Shown here in pieces: positions 7,208-13,651 of a stretch of DNA of 14,295 bases. The stretch lies in contig JAMCWS010000050.1 of the NCBI GenBank assembly GCA_023480605.1, forward strand, positions 1 to 14,295, given 5' to 3'. Below the pieces are notes generated by a model. The model saw only the letters and a program-made list of their open reading frames with translations. It did no database searches and had not been told where the DNA came from. Origin of the DNA: a bacterium. GTDB taxonomy: Bacteria; Sumerlaeota; Sumerlaeia; MVZB01. Within the stretch, counting starts at the first letter, position 1. The number at the start of each line of letters is the position of its first letter. The position numbers were made by a program, and so were the translations under genes.

Positions 7208-8440
7208 ATGCGATCAAATTCCTCCCGGCGGATGACATTCGGACGATACGATTACGCCACCTTCAACAGTTTCTTTGCCTATGCGGCCGGTTCGATGGTG
7301 ATTCCCGTGGGCCTGGTGTCTCTGGCGCGCGATCTGGGTTTTTCGCTTGAGTCGGGGGGAATGACCGCCGGCGGAGCGCTGCAACTGGGCCGGACGATCT
7401 CGATGGTGGCGGCGATGCTTTTGTGCGGCTTTGCGGCCGGGAGATGGGGCAAGCGCCGCATGTTTGGCGGGGCCGTGGCGCTGATGGGCGTCGGCATCGC
7501 GCTGTGCGCCGCGGCCCCCGTCTATGTCATCCTATTGCTTGCTCTGATGGTGGCGGGGATTGGCGAAGGCGTCATCGAGGGGCTGGGTACGCCATTCGTA
7601 CAAGACCTGCATCCCGTGGAACCAGGCCGTTATATAAACTTTTCGCATTCATTCTGGTCGATCGGGGTGCTGGTGACGGTGTTGTTTTCCGGAGGGTTGA
7701 TGTCGCTTGGGATCTCGTGGCGCTTCCTGCTTGCGGGTGTTGCGGCGCTCAGCAGCCTGGCGGCGGCGGGACTTTTGTTGCCCGAATCGCCCGCGCATCG
7801 CTATCCCGAACATCCCGCGCCGATCCATTGGAAAACCATACGAGGCCATGCGGCCGAAATATGTCGGGCCGGGCGCTTCTGGGTGTTTTTCGCCGCGATG
7901 GCATTTGCCGGCGGCGGGGAGTTCTGTCTGACCTTCTGGTGTGCCAGTTATATTCGCTTGAATTTCGTGGATTCGGCCTGGGCCGGCGGATTCGGCACGG
8001 CCTGTTTCGCCGGGGGGATGGTTTTGGGGCGGACCGGTTGGGGCTATCTGATCAGGCAACACCAATTAAAGCCGCTGATCGTCTGGTCGGCGATGGCCGG
8101 CGTGGCCGTCACCCTGTTTATCCCCTGGGCGGCACGGCTGCCATCGTTGTTTGCGTTGCTATTCCTGTCGGGCGTCGCCACCGCGCCATTCTGGCCCAGC
8201 ATCCAAAGTTATAGCGCCGACCGCCTGCCCGGAGTCGATACCACCATGTTGTTTATTCTGCTCTCCTGCGCGGGTGTGCCCGGCTGCGGCGTGTTCGCCT
8301 GGCTGATGGGATACATCGGCAATCACTCGGGCAGCCTGCGCACGGCGTTTTATCTCGTTCCGGCTTGCTACCTGGCGGTGGGGGGGCTGGTGGGTTGTAA
8401 CGGAACGGGCTCCACATCCAATCAGGCGGCCGGGCGATAA
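7208..8440 (+). CDS. MFS transporter (12-helix, possible sugar permease type)
   Basis: This 410-residue inner-membrane major facilitator has about 12 hydrophobic segments, beginning at residues 18-40 and ending near 395. The loop 2-3 motif is GRWGKRRMF (78-86), a variant of the G-x-x-x-D-R-x-G-R-R signature. HSFWSIGVLV (147-156) and GGEFCLTFWCASYI (236-249) resemble the FucP/glucose-mannose permease branch, so a sugar or small organic solute is a reasonable but unproven guess. ATG at 7208 lacks a good Shine-Dalgarno; ATG at 7232 is an alternative and leaves all helices intact. The C-terminal tail is short and polar. It is transcribed towards URO-D-like genes 2 and 3 but separated from them by 359 bp, so co-transcription is uncertain. 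Confidence 0.88.
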   Translation: MRSNSSRRMTFGRYDYATFNSFFAYAAGSMVIPVGLVSLARDLGFSLESGGMTAGGALQLGRTISMVAAMLLCGFAAGRWGKRRMFGGAVALMGVGIALCAAAPVYVILLLALMVAGIGEGVIEGLGTPFVQDLHPVEPGRYINFSHSFWSIGVLVTVLFSGGLMSLGISWRFLLAGVAALSSLAAAGLLLPESPAHRYPEHPAPIHWKTIRGHAAEICRAGRFWVFFAAMAFAGGGEFCLTFWCASYIRLNFVDSAWAGGFGTACFAGGMVLGRTGWGYLIRQHQLKPLIVWSAMAGVAVTLFIPWAARLPSLFALLFLSGVATAPFWPSIQSYSADRLPGVDTTMLFILLSCAGVPGCGVFAWLMGYIGNHSGSLRTAFYLVPACYLAVGGLVGCNGTGSTSNQAAGR

Positions 8441-8799
8441 GATCACCATCGAACACGGGCAGTTTATACCATGCGGCGCCTGTTGCCTTCGCGGACGCAA
8501 GGGCAGGCCCGTGGGGCGCTAAAAGACTGCGCCTCAGTTACACAGCGGCCTCTTCTCGCGACAAGGCGAGGTTTGGGGGGCTGGCCCTTACGGTGGCGAT
8601 GGCAGGCGGGCCCTATCACTTGCTTTTACGTGCCCCCGGTGGAATGATCGATTCGTAATCAGGTGAGACGCACATCACCAGTAAGCCACCTGGGATGGAT
8701 CGATAAAGGCCGGCAGGCATATGCCGCGCAAAGTTTTGCCTGTGCCGTGACGGACTCCCGCCGGGGACGCCGACGCAAAATCATAAGGAGGATCGGGCC
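8441..8799 (+). other. Long leader/intergenic region before URO-D-like gene 2
   Basis: This 359-bp region has no credible gene. It contains several short stems: CTCGC/GCGAG (8555-8559/8566-8570), and two mutually exclusive stems sharing the same GGTG, namely GGTGA/TCACC (8662-8666/8675-8679) and CAGGTG/CACCTG (8660-8665/8687-8692). I compared it by eye with common riboswitch cores (cobalamin, GEMM, SAM, glycine) and found no convincing match. It ends in a strong ribosome site, AAGGAGG at 8785-8791. Confidence 0.35.
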
Positions 8800-10035
8800 A
8801 TGCCAGTCAGGCAATTTACCGATGATGAGCGTATCGTACGCGACCTGGCGAAACGGTATGCCGCGCAGTGCGCCGAACCCGGTCAGGAACGGCGGCGCAG
8901 CGACTGGCGGCGGCTCCACGACAGACGAAGCGTTCGGCCGCTGATATATGTCAGTTGCTTTGCATGGCGGGAAGAGATGTCGCGCGAATGCCTCTGCGGC
9001 GATCCGATGCTGCGCAACTATGAAGATCATCTTCAATGGCTGCTTTTCCGTAGCATTTTCAACGATGATTCAGTTTTTCATCCCTGGCTCGCCGCGCATC
9101 CGAGTTATCAATGCAATGGCTGGGGTGTGACGATCGAGCGGCATCGCACCGAAGACAAGGGAGGTTCATTCAAGATCGACTATGCCTTAAAGGACCTGGA
9201 TGACCTTTCGAAGCTCCGCGTCCCCTGGCACGAGATCGATGAGGCGGCAACCACCCGGCGTGTCGATTACCTGCAGGACCTTTTTGGCGATATTTTGCCC
9301 ATCGCGCTCGACCGTGCGCCCGCCTACCGCATGTGGTCGGGCGATATATCGACCGAACTGGGGTATATGCGCGGCATCGAAAACATCATGCTCGACATGA
9401 TGTATAACCCCGAGGGACTTCATCGGCTGCTGGCGTTCATGCGCGACGGCGTGCTGCGAACTCACGAACAGGCCGAACAGGCCGGCGATTGGAATCTATG
9501 CGCCCATCAAAACCAGGCCATGCCCTACGCTCCGGAATTGCCCGACCCGGCGCCCAACGTGGCCTGCCGGCGCAAGGATCTCTGGGCCTTCATGGCCGGA
9601 CAGGAATACACCGCCGTCTCCCCCGCTCAGCACGATGAATTCCTCTTGCAATACCAAATCCCCATCCTCAGGCATTTCGGGCTGGTGGCCTACGGGTGCT
9701 GCGAAGATCTGACCAACAAGATCGACATATTGCGCCGGATCCCTAATCTGCGACGCATCGGCGTGGCGCCGAGCGCCAACGCCGCCCGCTGCGCCGAGCA
9801 AATCGGCGATCAATATGTTTTCAGTTATCGACCGAGCCCCGCCGACATGGTCAGTTACGGTTTCGACGAGGCCCGCATCCGCCGGATCGTGAAGCACGAT
9901 CTGGAAGCCTGCCGGGCCAACGGCTGCCATGTGGATATCACACTCAAGGACGTGCACACGGTCCAGGGCGACCCGAATCGGATTCGCGACTGGGTTCGGC
10001 TCATCCGAAAAATTGTGGATGAAGTTTATGGGTAG
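8800..10035 (+). CDS. URO-D superfamily protein 2 (G-C-C-E type)
   Basis: This 411-residue cytosolic protein is a divergent member of the uroporphyrinogen decarboxylase-like TIM-barrel group. In place of H-x-C-G it has Y-G-C300-C301-E302-D-L, followed by IPNLRRIGVAPSAN (314-327), IGDQYVFSYRPSPADM (335-350) and C-H-V-D-I-T-L-K-D-V (376-385). This set is typical of an uncharacterised URO-D-like branch and not of HemE. The start is well fixed: AAGGAGG (8785-8791) lies 8 nt before ATG. Gene 3 follows after 42 nt, so they probably form an operon. The Cys pair could bind a metal or be catalytic, but this is inference. I cannot name the substrate. Confidence 0.88.
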   Translation: MPVRQFTDDERIVRDLAKRYAAQCAEPGQERRRSDWRRLHDRRSVRPLIYVSCFAWREEMSRECLCGDPMLRNYEDHLQWLLFRSIFNDDSVFHPWLAAHPSYQCNGWGVTIERHRTEDKGGSFKIDYALKDLDDLSKLRVPWHEIDEAATTRRVDYLQDLFGDILPIALDRAPAYRMWSGDISTELGYMRGIENIMLDMMYNPEGLHRLLAFMRDGVLRTHEQAEQAGDWNLCAHQNQAMPYAPELPDPAPNVACRRKDLWAFMAGQEYTAVSPAQHDEFLLQYQIPILRHFGLVAYGCCEDLTNKIDILRRIPNLRRIGVAPSANAARCAEQIGDQYVFSYRPSPADMVSYGFDEARIRRIVKHDLEACRANGCHVDITLKDVHTVQGDPNRIRDWVRLIRKIVDEVYG

Positions 10036-10077
10036 AATCGAATATGGGGATCCGGGCGAACAAGGAAACGACGAACG

Positions 10078-11067
10078 ATGAACTCGAGGGAACGCGTCTT
10101 TACGGCCCTGCGGCATGAAGAGCCCGACCGGGTGCCGTTCAACATGCGCGTCTGCGGCGAAATCGTGCAGCGCCTGCGCGATTGGACGGGGGATCCCAAC
10201 GTCGATTGGCACGCCTACTTCGGTCATGACATTCGGCCGTCAACCGGATTTCCGATCGCGCCCTGTCCATCGGGCGTGCCGGTTTGGGATTGGACTCCTT
10301 CGCCCACCGCGGCGGAGATCGACGAAGCCGCGAAGGCGGTTCGCCGTTTTATTGAACAGGACTTCGTGGTGGCCAGCGGTTACCAACGGGGCATTTTCGA
10401 AGAAGCCAAGCGATGGTTCGGCGACGTGGACACGCTGACCATGCCATATCTGGATCCGAAACGATTTGGCGAAATGCTCGACCGCCTGACGCAATGGAAA
10501 ATGGCGGTCTATGGCGCCTGGGTGATATGCGGCGTGGATGTCGTCTGGATCGGCGACGACCTGGGCACCCAGCGCTCGCTGATCATGAGTCCCGCGGATT
10601 ATCGTTACTGGTATCGCCCGCGCCACCGGATACTGATCGAGCATCTGAAAGCGCTCGGGCCGGGAGTCAAAGTGGCATTCCATTGCTGCGGTCACGTGAC
10701 GCCGCTCGTGCGCGACCTGATTGAAATCGGCGTGGACATCCTGGAAGCGGTTCAGGCCGAGACGATGGACATCGGCTTCCTCAAGCGCGAGTTCGGCCGA
10801 GACATTGTTTTCTGGGGCGGCATCGGCGCCCAGAGCGTACTGGCGTGCAGGGATCCGGCCGATGTGAGGGAGGGCGTCCGCAAGACGCTTGCAGTCATGG
10901 CCCCGGGCGGCGGCTACATCGCCGCGCCGTGCCATACGCTCACCGAAGAGGTAAACTGGGAGAATGTTCTGGCTTACCACGAGGCGATCCGATGCTTCCG
11001 GGACTATCCCGACGGCTGGCGTAAAAAGGAATCCAATGCGGTTCGCATCATGACCGCGAATTCATAG
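10078..11067 (+). CDS. URO-D superfamily protein 3, corrinoid-methyltransferase-like (H-x-C-G type)
   Basis: This 329-residue cytosolic protein opens with MNSRERVFTALRHEEPDRVPF, the standard start of the MtaA/CmuA/HemE superfamily. It contains GDDLGTQRSLIMSPADYR (159-176), H202-C-C204-G205-H, GGIGAQ (247-252) and a distal C285 in APCHTL. The H-x-C...C set matches the zinc ligands of methylcobamide:coenzyme M methyltransferases (MtaA, MtbA), where zinc activates a thiol. A methyl-transfer role is therefore plausible, but no corrinoid protein is encoded nearby. AAGGA (10062-10066) lies 11 nt before ATG. It is the second gene after URO-D-like protein 2. The true acceptor and donor are unknown. 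Confidence 0.9.
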   Translation: MNSRERVFTALRHEEPDRVPFNMRVCGEIVQRLRDWTGDPNVDWHAYFGHDIRPSTGFPIAPCPSGVPVWDWTPSPTAAEIDEAAKAVRRFIEQDFVVASGYQRGIFEEAKRWFGDVDTLTMPYLDPKRFGEMLDRLTQWKMAVYGAWVICGVDVVWIGDDLGTQRSLIMSPADYRYWYRPRHRILIEHLKALGPGVKVAFHCCGHVTPLVRDLIEIGVDILEAVQAETMDIGFLKREFGRDIVFWGGIGAQSVLACRDPADVREGVRKTLAVMAPGGGYIAAPCHTLTEEVNWENVLAYHEAIRCFRDYPDGWRKKESNAVRIMTANS

Positions 11068-11291
11068 CAGAGCCGAAGTGGCGCGGAAGCAGGCGCCCGC
11101 TACGATGCGGATTGGCGATGCCGGTTACCGTCACCGACGCCGAAGGGGCGACTCGTTGGGAGCGGCGGTTGAAGAATGCAGGAAACGATCACGAGCCGGC
11201 ATGATCCGGCAATGTCGGGGACGCCACGGGGGGATAATGTCATCGGCATGTTGAATTCGGTTCGCGTCACAATAACGAGATTCCGTTGAGC

Positions 11292-11414
11292 ATGGATTTC
11301 GCGACTCTCGATCTGCTGCGACAAAACCATCTGGCCTGGAGGTTGCTGCGTTCTGATCATGCGCCGCTCGAGGCGAGTTTTTTGCAGCGTGTCTATATCG
11401 CGCCCTCCGATTGA
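11292..11414 (+). pseudogene. Relic of the N-terminus of a DUF3375 / JetA (Wadjet) protein
   Basis: An ATG at 11292 opens 40 codons ending at TGA 11412-11414. The peptide contains TLDLLRQNHLAWRLLR, SDHAPLEASFLQRVYIAP and nothing more. From memory this matches the first 38 or so residues of DUF3375 proteins (about 480-500 residues), whose start reads much like TLDxLRQxHPAWRLLRADHAPLxASFLHRxFIAPN. DUF3375 is JetA, the kleisin-like subunit of Wadjet SMC systems that cut plasmids. The reading frame is lost at the conserved APN position. No clear continuation is visible in other frames, and no jetB, jetC or jetD follows. No ribosome site is evident. I call it a truncated remnant. It is too short for a statistical claim without a database search. 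Confidence 0.6.
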
Positions 11415-11799
11415 CGACCTGATGGACGGCGGGCGGCCGGAAGCCCGGCGTGGCGGAGGCCGCGCCATGCGCGCGAACCTACCAGATGGTCGGTTCGCCA
11501 CACTGTTTCCTACCGTTGCGTAGGATATCCGACCGGTCACGGGATTTCGGTGCCGTTTGCCCGCGGCAACGGCGGCGATGGCGGGGCCAAATCTCCGCGG
11601 CCGCCGGCAATACGGCGCCGCATCTTACGGAATTGTAGGAAATCCCCAAAGTCGATCATTGCCGCTGTTCTACTAACGGCAATACTGTAATTATAAGCGG
11701 CGAAGGGATATGGAAATTCCCGAAGAGCGTAACCAGGATTGACAGGCCCATTTGATATGGGGATCGCATTGCATATAACGGCGCGCGAGGCGCGGGGCG

Positions 11800-11840
11800 C
11801 GTAAAAGTGAAGCCGCTTGTGGGCAACTCCACAAGCGGCT
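11800..11840 (-). terminator. Intrinsic terminator of glnA
   Basis: A perfect 12-bp stem (11811-11822 with 11829-11840, core GCCGCTTGTGG/CCACAAGCGGC) has a 6-nt loop. Read on the minus strand it is followed by a T-rich tail, TTCACTTTTACG. It begins 75 nt after the glnA stop codon. On the plus strand it lacks a T-run, so it works mainly for glnA. Confidence 0.85.
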
Positions 11841-11915
11841 CCGCCTCAGGCCGCACCGTCCTCCCGCCGGACGGATTGCTTCGGCCCCGGCACTCGGCGC
11901 GGGGGATGCGCGCGC

Positions 11916-13346
11916 TCAGATGTCGAAATACAAGGCGAATTCGTAAGGATGCGGCCGCAGCCGGACCGCGTCCACCTCGTGCTTCATCTTGTATTCAACC
12001 CAGTGTTCGACCACGTCCTCGGTGAACACGTCGCCGCGCAGCAGGAAGTCGTGATCGGCTTCGAGGGCCGCCAGGGCATCTTCGAGCGAGCCGGGCACCT
12101 TCTTGATCAGCTTGGCTTCCTCGGCCGGCAGGTCGTAAATGTTCTTGTCGAGCGGGTCGCCCGGATCGATCTTGTTCATCACGCCGTCGAGGCCGGCCAT
12201 CAGGATGGCGCTGAAGGTCAGGTACGGATTGCAGGAGGGGTCGGGCGGACGGAACTCGACGCGCTTGGCTTTCTCCGAAGGGCTGTACATCGGGATGCGG
12301 ATGGCGGCCGAGCGATTGCGCTGGCTGTAGGCCAGGTTGATGGGCGCCTCGTAGCCCGGCACCAGGCGCTTGTAAGAGTTGGTCGAGGGGGCCGCGAAGG
12401 CCAGGATGGCGCCGGCGTGCTTGATCAGGCCGCCGATGAAGTGCAGGCCGAGTTCGCTCATCCCCGCGTAGCTGTTGCCCGCGAATAGGTTCTTGCCGCC
12501 CTTCCAGATCGACACGTGGGTGTGCATGCCCGACCCGTTGTCGCCGAAGAGGGGCTTGGGCATGAAGGTGACCGTCTTGCCGTACTTGTTGGCCACGTTC
12601 TTGATGACGTATTTGAACAGCATCAGTTTGTCGGCCTGGTGGGTGAGGCGGTCGTATTTCATGTCGATTTCGGACTGGCCGCCGGTGGCGACTTCGTGAT
12701 GCTGAGCCTCGATCGGAATGCCGCACTCCATGAGGGTCATCATCATTTCGTTGCGCAGGTTCATGAAGTGGTCGCCCGGCGGGGTGGGGAAATAGCCTTC
12801 CTTGTAACGGGGCTTGTAGCCGAGGTTGGGTTTTTCGTCGCGGCCCGAGTTCCATTGGCCTTCGATCGAGTCGACGCTGTAGAAGCTCTTGTTGGCGGCC
12901 GTGTCGAAGCGCACGTCGTCGAAGATGAAGAACTCGGCTTCGGGGCCGAAATAGGAGGTGTCGCCGATGCCGGTGGAATTGAGGTAAGCCTCGGCCTTGA
13001 GGGCGATGTTGCGCGGGTCGCGGGTGTATTTTTCCTTGGTGATCGGGGTGACGATGTTGCAGACCAGCGAGAGGGTCTTGATTTCGCAGAACGGATCGAT
13101 CATCGCCGTGGCCGGGTCGGGCATCATGAGCATGTCGGACTCATGAATCGACTGCCAGCCGCGGATCGAGGATCCGTCAAAGCCGACCCCTTCGGTGAAG
13201 GAGTCTTCGCTTAGTGCGGTCGATGGCACCGTCAAATGCTGCCACAGTCCCGGGAAGTCCATGAATTTGAAGTCGATGGCCTTGACTCCCTGTTCTTGGA
13301 CAACCTTGACGACGTCCTGCGGCGTCTTGCAGTCTTTTGCTTCCAT
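11916..13346 (-). CDS. glnA: Glutamine synthetase, type I (GSI-beta)
   Basis: This 476-residue cytosolic enzyme makes glutamine from glutamate, ammonia and ATP as a dodecamer. GVGFDGSSIRGW (54-65) is the beta-grasp signature. E136 and E138 in GPEAEFF bind metal. NGSGMHTH (270-277), R345 in NRSAAIRIP and the DPSCNPYL block (369-376) build the ATP and glutamate sites; the Cys of DPSCNP replaces the more usual Ala. Tyr404 in KNIYDLPAEE is the adenylylation site, marking GSI-beta regulated by GlnE-type adenylyltransferase. An upstream extension of 34 codons is discarded because AAGGAG (complement of 13353-13358) lies 6 nt before ATG at 13346. It is transcribed alone from a sigma-54-type promoter and ends in a strong terminator. 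No glnB, glnE or ntrBC is in the window. Confidence 0.98.
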   Translation of the reverse strand: MEAKDCKTPQDVVKVVQEQGVKAIDFKFMDFPGLWQHLTVPSTALSEDSFTEGVGFDGSSIRGWQSIHESDMLMMPDPATAMIDPFCEIKTLSLVCNIVTPITKEKYTRDPRNIALKAEAYLNSTGIGDTSYFGPEAEFFIFDDVRFDTAANKSFYSVDSIEGQWNSGRDEKPNLGYKPRYKEGYFPTPPGDHFMNLRNEMMMTLMECGIPIEAQHHEVATGGQSEIDMKYDRLTHQADKLMLFKYVIKNVANKYGKTVTFMPKPLFGDNGSGMHTHVSIWKGGKNLFAGNSYAGMSELGLHFIGGLIKHAGAILAFAAPSTNSYKRLVPGYEAPINLAYSQRNRSAAIRIPMYSPSEKAKRVEFRPPDPSCNPYLTFSAILMAGLDGVMNKIDPGDPLDKNIYDLPAEEAKLIKKVPGSLEDALAALEADHDFLLRGDVFTEDVVEHWVEYKMKHEVDAVRLRPHPYEFALYFDI

Positions 13347-13651
13347 GGGGTTCTCCTTGATTGAATACTCGCCTCTTGCCCAACGGCTGTTGGGGGCGCT
13401 CGGCAGGTGGTTATACAAGATGCGTGCCAAAAGTCGCCGGAAGATCACCGGTTCCGGGCCGGCATGGCGTTACTTCCCCTCTCTCTCGCCGCGGACCGGC
13501 CGTTCCGTCTTTTCATTTACGCACCCCCGGCGACCGGCAATCAAGGAGCGATCGATCCGGCCGCGATCCGCCGCGGGGCGGACTTGATTGTTGCCCACGA
13601 GTTGGGTTTTGATGGGGGCGATGCATTGACATTTCGCCCAGAGGAGTCATG
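13347..13651. other. Divergent glnA / URO-D-like gene 4 intergenic region
   Basis: This region of about 300 bp carries the sigma-54-type glnA promoter (13414-13429) and the ribosome site GAGGAG (13641-13646) for the plus-strand gene. A plus-strand open frame from a GTG at 13407, or an ATG at 13464, runs to a TGA at 13650-13652 and overlaps a possible ATG at 13649 by ATGA. Its C-terminal half (AIDPAAIRRGADLIVAHELG) reads protein-like but matches no family I can name. I see no clear sigma-70 promoter for the plus-strand gene and no obvious NtrC palindrome. Confidence 0.4.
13414..13429 (-). promoter_or_regulatory. Sigma-54 (RpoN) -24/-12 promoter of glnA
   Basis: On the minus strand TGGCACG (complement of 13423-13429), a 4-nt gap and TTGTA (complement of 13414-13418) match the RpoN consensus TGGCACG-N4-TTGCW. 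The exact 10 nt between the GG and the GT dinucleotide is kept; the only departure is GT for GC at -12. Transcription would start about 55-60 nt before the glnA ATG. Nitrogen control by an NtrC-type activator is the expected regulation. Confidence 0.75.

Larger units (their letters stand above)
11068..11915. other. 848-bp stretch without an intact gene
   Basis: Between URO-D-like gene 3 and the convergent glnA, open frames on both strands are short and have no recognisable family, except the DUF3375 fragment at 11292-11414. An inverted repeat ATTGCCG/CGGCAAT (11658-11664/11677-11683) and a small AT-rich patch (about 11680-11697) are present. The glnA terminator lies at 11800-11840, and CCGTCC/GGACGG (11856-11861/11869-11874) forms a further hairpin next to it. 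The region looks like decayed sequence. Confidence 0.5.

Noticed and set aside
8681..8720. Possible cobalamin riboswitch B12-box (AAGCCACCTGGGA near AAGGCCGGCAGG)
   Set aside because: The conserved B12-box and the other core segments of a cobalamin riboswitch are not present in the right order; the likeness is limited to a few bases.
11100..11540. Minus-strand 146-residue frame opposite the DUF3375 relic
   Set aside because: Low-complexity, Arg/Pro-rich sequence without family features; it is antisense to the recognisable JetA-like peptide.
11856..11874. CCGTCC/GGACGG hairpin as the glnA terminator
   Set aside because: It has no T-run; the 12-bp stem at 11811-11840 with a T-rich tail on the minus strand is far better.
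13347..13448. 34-codon N-terminal extension of glnA
   Set aside because: It runs through the sigma-54 promoter and the AAGGAG ribosome site; GSI proteins start close to the MEAKDCKTPQD sequence.
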